A stretch of 64,000 nucleotides of DNA from Streptomyces sp. AP-93. GTDB lineage: Bacteria > Actinomycetota > Actinomycetes > Streptomycetales > Streptomycetaceae. Both the position numbers and the translations under genes were made by a program. Below, piece after piece: positions 25,351 through 33,884 of the stretch. The notes beneath the pieces are model-generated. The model did not search any database. It was given only the letters and a program-made list of their open reading frames with translations, and was not told the DNA's origin. Position 1 is the first letter of the stretch. Every line of letters begins with the position of its first letter. The stretch is from contig NZ_JALGBX010000030.1 in NCBI RefSeq assembly GCF_022808175.1, positions 2,305 to 66,304 of the forward strand, read 5' to 3'.

Positions 25351-25746
25351 CTACTGAACCCGACTGGCCAGGCGGCCGACCGGGGTGTCGGCATTGATGT
25401 GCGCCGCCCGGAAAGACATCCGGTTTCCGTCGCCTCCCAGTTCCAGATGCGAGCCGGTAAGGGACACGAAGGTGAAGGGGTCGATGCTCCAGCCGTCCAC
25501 CGCGAGGTCCTCCACCCCGGTGCAGATCAGGAAGAACTCGACAGCGTTATGTCCCTTCGCTTCCCACTGGGCAGCTGCGCCCGCAGGAAAACCGAATGCA
25601 AAGAAGCCGAGAGTGACCGATGATTCCCTCTCGTCAATGTGTACGGAGAGCAGATCATAATCGGTCAACGGTGGAGGCGGTGAACCGAGCACTTCGCGGA
25701 TCGCGCGTGGATCCACAAGGCTGGACGACCAGTCAGGGGTAATCAT
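25351..25746 (-). CDS. Imm50-like immunity protein, distal copy
   Basis: A 131-residue protein with the layout of Imm50 immunity proteins: WSSSLVDPRAIREVLGSPPP at the start, a VHIDERESSVTLGFFAFGFP strand pair, then AVEFFLICTGVEDLAVDGWS, which matches the family's hydrophobic strand followed by L-x-I-x-G-W. It overlaps the upstream immunity gene by 14 bases on the same strand and should be cotranslated with it. It presumably neutralises the RHS toxin tip or a related toxin. The family call is from remembered motif order. Confidence 0.7.
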   Translation of the reverse strand: MITPDWSSSLVDPRAIREVLGSPPPPLTDYDLLSVHIDERESSVTLGFFAFGFPAGAAAQWEAKGHNAVEFFLICTGVEDLAVDGWSIDPFTFVSLTGSHLELGGDGNRMSFRAAHINADTPVGRLASRVQ

Positions 25747-26257
25747 AGAACGGCCTTGTCGTTACTGGGGGAAGTACTGTGTGCAGCCGCTGGTCGACTC
25801 GATTCTCGAAGTGACGCTGCACGGCATACGGGTTTCCCCGGTTGGATTGGTAGGCGTTTAGGTGGCTTACCTGGAGGGCCTCCGCAGCTGTGAATGCGAG
25901 GGTGAAGTCCGTTCCCTGCGTCAGGACCTGGAGACGCCGTTGCGCGATCGATCGGAGCTGGACGTCGACCACCGTCTGCTGTGGCAGCCCGCGCATGTGC
26001 AGGTCCTCGCCGACGGCCAGGAAATGGATCTGGACCTCAAGACGGTCGCAACCGGACTCCACCCAGGTCGAAGGGGGTCGGTCCGGGTAGCGGGGAAGCT
26101 CCACCCGCAATTTCAGGCCAGGACCGTAGGGACTCAGATGGACGGACCTGAGTACCAGTCCTTCCAGGGGAGGGAGGTCGGTATAAAGGGAAGTCAGTCG
26201 ATCGGCATCGACCAGAAGATTCGACCAAGTGGGAACCGAAATGGTGGGACTCCTCAT
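25733..26257 (-). CDS. Imm50-like immunity protein, proximal copy
   Basis: A 174-residue protein with the clearer Imm50 pattern: PTWSNLLVDADRLTSLYTDL, LVLRSVHLSPYGPGLKLRVE, PPSTWVESGCDRLEVQIHFL, GEDLHMRGLPQQTVVDVQL. It is the first gene downstream of the RHS toxin gene, separated by 104 bases that contain a long inverted repeat, and is the expected cognate antidote. The distal copy has clearly diverged from it. Tandem immunity genes often protect against different toxin tips. Confidence 0.75.
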   Translation of the reverse strand: MRSPTISVPTWSNLLVDADRLTSLYTDLPPLEGLVLRSVHLSPYGPGLKLRVELPRYPDRPPSTWVESGCDRLEVQIHFLAVGEDLHMRGLPQQTVVDVQLRSIAQRRLQVLTQGTDFTLAFTAAEALQVSHLNAYQSNRGNPYAVQRHFENRVDQRLHTVLPPVTTRPFYDYP

Positions 26258-26269
26258 CCGGGGTGCGCA

Positions 26270-26342
26270 TCAGGGGTGCGGGAATGACGTTGCGAATCGC
26301 TGCCTCGATGAAGAGGCATTCCGTCATTTCCCGCACCCCTGA
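26270..26342. promoter_or_regulatory. Long inverted repeat between toxin and immunity genes
   Basis: The 20-base arm at 26270-26289 and the 21-base arm at 26322-26342 are complementary except for one extra base, with a 32-base loop. It lies between the RHS stop (26362) and the first immunity start (26257). It could be a terminator or attenuator separating toxin from antidote expression, or a recombination scar. There is no T run. Confidence 0.75.
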
Positions 26343-26361
26343 TTTACGTCAAGGAACTCGA

Positions 26362-29300
26362 CTAGCCTGCGCGACCTGCCAATTTGGGGTCGTAGTAGTA
26401 GTGGGGTTCTACACCTGGGATGATCCCATGGCGTGGATCGTCAAACGGGCGGACGTGAACGTGTGGGCGTTGATCGCCGACTCCGTCCGGTGCCCCGAAA
26501 CTGTGACCGGTGTAGTGATCCTGGTAAGTGACCAAATCGCCGGCTTCCGTCAGATGGTCTTCTTCGGCGAAGAATACAGGCTGGTGGTCCTCGTCCATGA
26601 TCTGCTTACCGCGGGGTGTCGTCGAGGGAACCTGGCGGACATCCAGCGGCTCCGCGCCTTCCGGGACACCGGCTTCGCTCAGCGCCCGCTTCTTGGCCTC
26701 GGCCCCGGTGATCCCTTCGCCGGTTTCTGCGTTCCCGCAGTTGTGGACCAGGACCGGAGCCGTACCCGCCAGCACGTAGTACGTGTGGAAACCGGCGACC
26801 GTGAGGTTGTGCGTGGTGACGGCATAGGGGTAGTCGCGGGTGGTCTTGACGGTGAGGGTGGTGCCGTTGGGCTGGCGGAGCTGCTCGCCGATGACGAGCT
26901 CGCCGGCGTCGAGCCACTGGCGGCGGGTCTCGCTCCAGTAGGGGTGGTGAGAGGTGGATGTGACCTTCGCCGTCGTGCCCTGCGGGTTGCTGTCGTCGGT
27001 GAGGGTGAGGTCAGTGAATTCCTTGTCGTCGGGGGTGGTGACGGTGTCAGTGACCTTCTTCGGGCGGGTCTCGCCCGTCTGGGGGTCCGTGGCCATCACC
27101 GTGTCGCCGACGCGGATGTCCTCGATGTTCTTGGTACTGCCATCGGCCATCTGGACCTGGGTGCCAGTGGGGAAGCTGTTCCTCTTCGCGGCGATCGAGC
27201 AAGCCTCGCCGGCGGACGACGCCTCTGTCCCGCTGCTGCTCTCTCTGGCGGCCCGGCTCTCTGTCCCCGCAGCGTCGTCGGCTGATTCCTTGGCGGCCTT
27301 CTCCGATGCGGATTTAGCTGCCTTGGCTTCGGCGTCGCGCGCTTCCTTCAGTGCCTTCTTGGCCGTGCTGTAGGCCTCGGCGGCCTTTGAAGCTCCGCGT
27401 TCGGCTTCGTGGATGGCGTCGTAGGCCTTGTTCAGTTCTTTGTAGACCTTGAAGGCCTGGATGCCGATCTTGACGGCCTTGACGATCTTGCCCCAGGGGA
27501 CGAAGTTCAGGGCCGTGTTGATGCAGGCCATGACGTCGCCCTTGGTGAAGCAGTCCCGGGCGTCGTTGTATCCGATCAGGTCGCCGACCATGTCGACGAC
27601 TTCATCGACGAGCTTGTCGCGCTTCTTCTTCGCGTTGGAGACCTTGTTGTTCGCCTCGTCCAGGCCCGACCTGTCCGGTTCCGGATCACTGGTCGGCGCC
27701 TTCGGCGGCTTCAGGAACGAGCTGGGCACCCTGGGGACGGCCAGCTGGCCGCTGGGGTCTGAGGCGTTGACGGGGCTGTTGTTGGAGTAGGCGTAGGCGT
27801 TCCACTGCTGTGGGTCGCCGGGGTCGATGAGGGGGTCGGGGCTGATGAAGCGGCCGGTGGTGGGGTCGTATTCGCGGGCGCCTAGGAGGGTGAATCCGGT
27901 GGACTTCTCCTTGGTGCCGCCGACGAATCCCTTGTCTCCTGCCCAGGCGCCGGGGGCGGGCTGGGTGCCGCGTTCGTTGCCGAACGGGTCGGATGCGCGC
28001 CGGACGTGGCTGAGGTCGGAGGCCTTGAGCTGGACTCCGCCGGTGCCGTGGTGGTCCGAGCTCTGGTAGGAGAGCGTGGAGCCGCTGGTGGTGCTGGTGG
28101 TGCGGGTGACGGACAAGCCGCCGGGGGCACCGTAGGTGCGGACGTTGGAGACCTTGCCGCTGGCGGTGTCCAGGGTGATCTGGTCGGAGCCGAGGTTCAG
28201 CGTGGTGCTGGTGGGGTCGCGGCGGATGAGCTGGTTGCCGCCGGTGTCGTAGAGGTAGCTGGTGCCGGCGCTCTCACCGGTGCCGACGATCTTGTCCAGC
28301 TTGCCCTGGCCGTTCCAGGTCAGAGCCTTGGTTCCGGCGGTGTTGGTGATGGACGCCGTGTTGCCGGTCGCGTCGTAGGTGTAGGAGGTGACCTTGGTTC
28401 CGGACGGGCCGGTCTCGGTCGAGTTCATCAGCGCGTGCGGGCCGCCGGTGCCGCCGCCCGTCTTGGGGTCGGTGGACGGGGTGTTGTTCTTCGGGCCGAA
28501 CGTCTGGGTGACCGTGACGTCCTTGGCCGCGTTCCCGGTGACGTCCTTCTTCACCAGCTTCTTGCGGTTGCCCATCTGGTCGTACTCGTACTGCTGCCAG
28601 TACGGAGCCGTACCGCCCACGCTGGGCTTGCCGGTGCCGTCGACTGCGGGGCCGGCTGCGTTGGTGCAGCCGCCTATGCCGCGCACGCTGGGTGCGGGAG
28701 CGGTGGTCTGGGTGCCGGTGTCGGTCCAGGCCTGGGTCAGGCGGCCGAGGTAGTCGTGGGTGAAGCACTGCAGGTCACGGCCGGTGCCGTCCTGGGTGTC
28801 ACCGATCGAGGTGATCAGGCCGGCCTTGTTGTAGGTGTAGTCCAGGACGTCGACGCTCGCGGTCGCGGCGGTCTGCTTGTCCAGGGTGGAGCGGACCGGG
28901 CGTCCGCTGCCGGCGTCGTAGTCGGTCGTGGAGACGACCTGCATGCCGGTGTCGCCGACGGTCGTGCGGATCGGACGGCCGTAGGGGTCGTAGCGCATGT
29001 CCACGAGGTACGGGGTCCTGGCGAGACCGATCTTGCCGCCGAGCGAGGTCAGGTTGCCCGCGACATCCGTACCGAACGTCAGCGTCTCCACGCCGAGGCC
29101 GGCCTTGGGGATGCCGGGCAGGGCGGATGTCTTCAGCTGCCCGAAGGCGTCGTAGGTATTGGCGACCTCGTAGGTGCCGGCGAGTTCCTTCTCCGCCGCC
29201 GGGATGGTGATCTTGGTGCCGAGGGAGCGGTAGCCGCCGTCGTAACCGGTGTTCTCGGAGATGTAGGCGCTGCCCGTCTTGCCGCCCACGTAGCGGGTGG

Positions 29301-32300
29301 TGGTGTCGGGCTTGCCGAGCTTCTTGACGTCGTAGGTGAACGCGCCGACCTGCTTGGCCGGGTCGATAGCCGTGCCCTCGTACGTCGCGACGAGGCGACC
29401 GAGGAGGTCGGAAACCGAGGTGGCGCTCTTGAGACGGGCGTCCGTGGCGGTGACCAGGTTCTTCTTGTCGTCGTAGACGGCGGTGCTGGTGCCCGAGTCG
29501 GGGTCGGTGGTCTTCACCGGACGGCCCAGGAGGTCGTAGGTGAAGGTCCACTCGTTACCGGCGGAGTCCTTCCGCGACAGCTCCTGCCCCTGGGGGTTTG
29601 TCAGGTAGGTCGTCTCGTCGTACGCGCCGGTGGGCGTGTTGGCCTTGTACTGGCGCAGGATCGAGGTGGTGCCGTTGGTGATCTTGGCCGTGGCGAACCC
29701 ACCGGCTGCAGGGGTCGAACGGACCTCGTCGACGCCCAGGTATTGGGTCGTTGAGCGGGACTGCTCCACGCCGAACGACTGGGTGATGGTGGCCGTGGGA
29801 CGGCCGAGGCCGTCGAAGACCTGGACGCTCTGGGCCGGGATCTTGCTGTCGGGCTGGACGCCGCCGTTGGGCAGGAAGAGCGCCGCGGAGGGCGCGCCCT
29901 GGTCGGTGTAGTAGGCGGCGTTGGTTTTGGTCTGCCAGCCGTGGGAGTCGAACAGTGCGTCCGTGATCATTCGGCCGGCGACACCCGAGGGTGCGGTGGC
30001 CTGGGTCTGGCGGACGCGGCCGAGGCCGTCGTAGATGGAGTAGCTGGAGGTGTAGGTGTTGTCGTTCATGAGCGCCTGGCTCAGAACGGCGGACGGCGCG
30101 TTCGTGCCGTTCATCGTGTACGAGTACTTGCGCACCGGGAGCGCGGAGTTCGCGCGTTCCTGGCCCGGCTGCCAGATCGAGACGATCCGGCCGAGCGCGT
30201 CGTACTCGCGTTCGGCGAGATGGTTGTTCTCGTCGGTGGTCTTCAGCGGCTGGGAGCGGCCGATGTCGAGTGTGGTGGTCGACTTCCAGCCCAGCGGATT
30301 GGTGTGCGTCACCGTGTTCGGCAAGGCGCCGGTGGCCGGCGCGTACTGGGTCGTGGTGACGGCGCCGCCGGGGTGTGCGGTGTCGGTGCGGACCTTGTTG
30401 GTGTTGCTGGTGACGCGGCCGTAGGCGTCGTAGGTGGAGGTGGAGTTGAGACGGTAGACCGGCTTGCCGGTGCCGTCGTACTTCTCCAGCACCTCGGTAC
30501 CCGTGCCGTCCGCGGTCGCTCCGACCTGGCCGTAGGGCAGACCGTCGAAGTAGGAGCGGGTGTCACCGACGGTGTTGGCCGCGGTCGGGGTCTGCCCGCA
30601 GACACCGGAGATGACCAGCGTGCGCGAAGCGATCTCGGTGACCACACCGCCCGGGCCGGTCGGATACTCGAACGTGGTGCACAGACGCTGGTCCGTGCGG
30701 GAGATGTCGCTGTTGTCGTCGACCTGCAGCGGACGCGTCACCAGCGTCTCGTCGTAGGTGGACGTGCGCTCGCCCGTACGCCAGGTGCCGTTGGCGAGCT
30801 TCGCGCGAGTGGTGACCTTGGCCGTGTTCACCGCCTGGGCGGTGATGGCGGGCATCCCACCGGCCTGGACACGGGTTGCGGTGACCTTGCTGATCTGAGG
30901 CGTGGTGACCTCGTCCGAGACCACCGCTCCGCCGTCGCGGTCGAAAGTCTGGCTCTGGCGGACGAATCCGGACAGGACGTTCTCGTCCTTGATGGTGCCG
31001 CCTTGTGTGTCGCTGACCGACACGGTGCGCTTGGTGCCGTTGGCCAGGACGTCGCCGTCCATACCGCGCAGGTAGGTGGAGATGTTCTTGGTGCGCGGGG
31101 CTTCGCTCGCGTTGCCGCTGCCCGTCTTCGTGGTGACGGTGGCGTAGCCGCGGAACTGGTCCCAGGTGCGGGTCTTGGGGTCGGCGAATTCGGAGTCGTT
31201 GCGGTGCCAGGCGATGCCGCCGCCGTACTCGTAGTTGGTGACCGTGGAGACCTGGCCGCCGACCTTGTCCTGCTGGGTGACGGACTGGACGATGACCTTG
31301 TTGAACCAGTCGTTGACCGGGTCGGGGAAGGACTGGCCGGGCAGGTACCACTTGACCGGCATGCAGGCCATCGTGTTGCCGTCCTCCGAGGACGGCATCG
31401 TGCCCGCGAGGCGGGAACATTCGGGGGCCTTGTAGGCGACGTTGATCTGGCCGCCGGTCTCGGTGGTGATCGTCTGGATCCGCGGACGCCGATAGCTCGG
31501 CGCCGAGGCATCCGTACCGTCCGGGCGCCGGACGACACCGTCGACGCGGTTGGGGAACTGCGTCGCCTGGAACAGGACCGCGGGGAGCTTGATCGCGGTC
31601 TTGCTGTTGGTCGCGTTGCGCTGGATCGAGTCGAGCCACAGCGTGGGTGACGTGCCGTCACCCGGGTCCTGGAAGGAGTGCTTGAGGTCGTACCAGTCGA
31701 CCGTGCGCCAGGCCGTGCCCGTCCAGACCTGAGTGGCGATCTGGGTGAACTTCTTCGTCGTGAAATACGTCGGCGAAAGGTTCAGGCACTGGCCGGTCGC
31801 CGGGCATTCCTGGTCGATCGGAGTGTCCGGCCAGGAAGCGGCGTTCGCCTTCACACGCTGAGCGGTGTCCGTGCAGGTCACGGCCCCGATCACGACGCAG
31901 CGTTCCGCGTTCTTGATGTTGATCTGGACGGCCGGCTTCGCAAGGCCCTTCGCCGTGATCTGCTCGGGCAGGCGCTGGCCGTAGCCGATCCAGGTCGGGT
32001 AGGAGCCGCGCTGGTACTTCGTGTTGGTGCCGGTGCCGCCGTTCTGGCCGCCACCACGCCCGTAGTAGTTGTCTTCCTGCTCGTAGCGGTAGGAGACCAG
32101 GTTCTGGTGCGGGTCCACGACGTAGTCGAGGTTCCACTGCCAGCCCAGCTGCTGCCACGTACCGTTCGCCGGAGTCGTCGCGCCCAGGCACTTGTCCTGA
32201 CCACTGTTGAAGTACACCGGCACGGTGGAGACGGACTTGGCCTCCGGGTCCGTGCCGTCGCCACCCGGCAGGCGGTTGGAGCCGAAGTAGTACTGGGTTC

Positions 32301-33630
32301 CGTCGGTCGTGGTGACCTTGAAGCCCTCGCCCTTCCAGGCGGCATTGCGCTGGTTGGTCAGACGCTCGATCTTCGTGCCGTCCTCACCCTGAAGGTGATA
32401 GACGCACGTCGTGTCGTCGCGGACGATCTGGCCGGCGTGGCCGGCGAGGTTCAGGGACAGGATGTCCCCGGCCCAGCACTCGTCTCCCGACTCCGCGATC
32501 CCCGCGTCCTTGCAGCCCTTGTAGGTACGGGAGATCGAGCCCGGACTCCAGTCCCAGCCCTCACCGAACCCAGACGCCTGCGCATTCGTCGACGCCGTAC
32601 GGCCATCAATGGACGAAGAGTCGTAGGCCAGGCCCACACTCGGGCCCGCACCCGCGATCGCGGAGGGAACCTCGACGGTGTAGCCGTAGGTGAAGTTCGC
32701 GGCATTCGAACCAGATTGCCACGACATCGACGGTGCAATCGGCGTCGCGGTGAAGTCACCACTCGCACCCGACGGACCCGCCTCCACCGCAAGCGCCACG
32801 GCCTGCGTGGACAGCATCTGCGGAGCATCCGAGAGCGCCGACGGAGCCGACTTGGCATCCGAAGTCGACTTGAAGGTAGTCGCCTTGGGGGTGTCGACCT
32901 CCGCGACCAGACGGCCCGAAGAGTCCTTGTGGGAAGCAACCGGCGTACGGGCCGTGCAGCCCGGCGCACCCGGAGTCGTCAGCGCACAGTCGGGAAGACG
33001 CACCACCCGCGCACGGTCGGCCCAGTTCGCGCCCGTCGTCTTCGACCACGCCGAGACGTCGAAACCGACCTGCACCTTTCCGGAAGAAGCACTGCCCGCC
33101 GCATCGGTCAGAGCGACGAGGACACCCCCGACACCAGCCGCACGCGTCTTTGCCTCGTCCTTCACCTCCACCCGCAGCGAACCCTCACCAGAACCAGAAC
33201 CAGAACCGGAACTGGAACCGGAGATCGCGAGTTCCGAAAGCTTCGCCGAACGGTTCACCCCCTTAGCGGGGGCAACCCAGACAGGCAAAGTGCCGGCCTG
33301 AACCGACTTACTGGCGACCGCAGTTGCCGATCCGTCAGCAATGTTGAGCGGAACAGTCGCGAAACCCGACGGGACTTTCGTCTTCCCGTCCGGAGTCCAG
33401 GCTTTGCCGGCCGGCGCCTTAGCGTTGACGGGCTTGGCATTCGAGCCCTTGACGGGCTTGGTCTGCGGGAGGGCCGTATTCGGCGGCACCCACACCTTCG
33501 GCGGCTTCGCCACCGCTTCGACCGCGGGCAAGCCCAGGCCGGAGATGAGCACCGCAAGCGCGGCGACCATCGCTACACGTGGCCGTTTCGCGCGGGCGCG
33601 CGAAAGCAAACCACCCTGACGAGACAACAA
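26362..33630 (-). CDS. Secreted RHS polymorphic toxin with HINT and probable nuclease tip
   Basis: A 2422-residue secreted toxin. The signal peptide (VAMVAALAVLISGLGLP, ending in VEAVA) is followed by a Ser/Gly-rich stalk and the TcB-like start (YGYTVEVPSAIAGAGPSVGL). Many YD repeats (YDAYGRVTS, YDGLGRVRQT, YDLLGRPVKT) make up the RHS shell. The RHS core boundary is YDPTTGRFISPDPLIDPGDP. A coiled, charged segment precedes a pretoxin-HINT domain (MADGSTKNIEDIRVGDTVMA to VLVHNC), likely self-cleaving. The last about 125 residues hold GDQRPHVHVRPFDDPRHG and a closing HYYYDP, as in HNH/endonuclease VII-type tips. The TTG start follows GGGGGGA. Immunity genes lie directly downstream. Confidence 0.9.
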   Translation of the reverse strand: MLSRQGGLLSRARAKRPRVAMVAALAVLISGLGLPAVEAVAKPPKVWVPPNTALPQTKPVKGSNAKPVNAKAPAGKAWTPDGKTKVPSGFATVPLNIADGSATAVASKSVQAGTLPVWVAPAKGVNRSAKLSELAISGSSSGSGSGSGEGSLRVEVKDEAKTRAAGVGGVLVALTDAAGSASSGKVQVGFDVSAWSKTTGANWADRARVVRLPDCALTTPGAPGCTARTPVASHKDSSGRLVAEVDTPKATTFKSTSDAKSAPSALSDAPQMLSTQAVALAVEAGPSGASGDFTATPIAPSMSWQSGSNAANFTYGYTVEVPSAIAGAGPSVGLAYDSSSIDGRTASTNAQASGFGEGWDWSPGSISRTYKGCKDAGIAESGDECWAGDILSLNLAGHAGQIVRDDTTCVYHLQGEDGTKIERLTNQRNAAWKGEGFKVTTTDGTQYYFGSNRLPGGDGTDPEAKSVSTVPVYFNSGQDKCLGATTPANGTWQQLGWQWNLDYVVDPHQNLVSYRYEQEDNYYGRGGGQNGGTGTNTKYQRGSYPTWIGYGQRLPEQITAKGLAKPAVQINIKNAERCVVIGAVTCTDTAQRVKANAASWPDTPIDQECPATGQCLNLSPTYFTTKKFTQIATQVWTGTAWRTVDWYDLKHSFQDPGDGTSPTLWLDSIQRNATNSKTAIKLPAVLFQATQFPNRVDGVVRRPDGTDASAPSYRRPRIQTITTETGGQINVAYKAPECSRLAGTMPSSEDGNTMACMPVKWYLPGQSFPDPVNDWFNKVIVQSVTQQDKVGGQVSTVTNYEYGGGIAWHRNDSEFADPKTRTWDQFRGYATVTTKTGSGNASEAPRTKNISTYLRGMDGDVLANGTKRTVSVSDTQGGTIKDENVLSGFVRQSQTFDRDGGAVVSDEVTTPQISKVTATRVQAGGMPAITAQAVNTAKVTTRAKLANGTWRTGERTSTYDETLVTRPLQVDDNSDISRTDQRLCTTFEYPTGPGGVVTEIASRTLVISGVCGQTPTAANTVGDTRSYFDGLPYGQVGATADGTGTEVLEKYDGTGKPVYRLNSTSTYDAYGRVTSNTNKVRTDTAHPGGAVTTTQYAPATGALPNTVTHTNPLGWKSTTTLDIGRSQPLKTTDENNHLAEREYDALGRIVSIWQPGQERANSALPVRKYSYTMNGTNAPSAVLSQALMNDNTYTSSYSIYDGLGRVRQTQATAPSGVAGRMITDALFDSHGWQTKTNAAYYTDQGAPSAALFLPNGGVQPDSKIPAQSVQVFDGLGRPTATITQSFGVEQSRSTTQYLGVDEVRSTPAAGGFATAKITNGTTSILRQYKANTPTGAYDETTYLTNPQGQELSRKDSAGNEWTFTYDLLGRPVKTTDPDSGTSTAVYDDKKNLVTATDARLKSATSVSDLLGRLVATYEGTAIDPAKQVGAFTYDVKKLGKPDTTTRYVGGKTGSAYISENTGYDGGYRSLGTKITIPAAEKELAGTYEVANTYDAFGQLKTSALPGIPKAGLGVETLTFGTDVAGNLTSLGGKIGLARTPYLVDMRYDPYGRPIRTTVGDTGMQVVSTTDYDAGSGRPVRSTLDKQTAATASVDVLDYTYNKAGLITSIGDTQDGTGRDLQCFTHDYLGRLTQAWTDTGTQTTAPAPSVRGIGGCTNAAGPAVDGTGKPSVGGTAPYWQQYEYDQMGNRKKLVKKDVTGNAAKDVTVTQTFGPKNNTPSTDPKTGGGTGGPHALMNSTETGPSGTKVTSYTYDATGNTASITNTAGTKALTWNGQGKLDKIVGTGESAGTSYLYDTGGNQLIRRDPTSTTLNLGSDQITLDTASGKVSNVRTYGAPGGLSVTRTTSTTSGSTLSYQSSDHHGTGGVQLKASDLSHVRRASDPFGNERGTQPAPGAWAGDKGFVGGTKEKSTGFTLLGAREYDPTTGRFISPDPLIDPGDPQQWNAYAYSNNSPVNASDPSGQLAVPRVPSSFLKPPKAPTSDPEPDRSGLDEANNKVSNAKKKRDKLVDEVVDMVGDLIGYNDARDCFTKGDVMACINTALNFVPWGKIVKAVKIGIQAFKVYKELNKAYDAIHEAERGASKAAEAYSTAKKALKEARDAEAKAAKSASEKAAKESADDAAGTESRAARESSSGTEASSAGEACSIAAKRNSFPTGTQVQMADGSTKNIEDIRVGDTVMATDPQTGETRPKKVTDTVTTPDDKEFTDLTLTDDSNPQGTTAKVTSTSHHPYWSETRRQWLDAGELVIGEQLRQPNGTTLTVKTTRDYPYAVTTHNLTVAGFHTYYVLAGTAPVLVHNCGNAETGEGITGAEAKKRALSEAGVPEGAEPLDVRQVPSTTPRGKQIMDEDHQPVFFAEEDHLTEAGDLVTYQDHYTGHSFGAPDGVGDQRPHVHVRPFDDPRHGIIPGVEPHYYYDPKLAGRAG

Positions 33631-33740
33631 AATCCCCCCACAAAAAGGAATGACAAAGTCCGGTTCTGGCGCAGTCCGGACAGCGCACCCTAAGGAAGGG
33701 GGGATCCGCTCTCATAATTTTTCTTAACATTTCCTTACAT

Positions 33741-33780
33741 GATCAATGTCACGTGACAGTCAACATGACATGTATTGATC
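33741..33780. promoter_or_regulatory. AT-rich divergent promoter region with nested palindromes
   Basis: The space between the divergent RHS toxin and its secreted partner is far more AT-rich than the genome. GATCAAT at 33741-33747 is mirrored by ATTGATC at 33774-33780, and a perfect 10-base palindrome GTCACGTGAC (33748-33757) lies inside. This looks like an operator for coordinated control of both genes. The binding protein is unknown. Confidence 0.6.
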
Positions 33781-33884
33781 TGAACCAGGCATATTGCCCT
33801 GGCGAAATGTTGACAGATTTTCGGCCAGCAAGGACCGTGCGCGTGACCTTCGTTCACCGACGCGCATAGCGAGGACCTCTGCCC

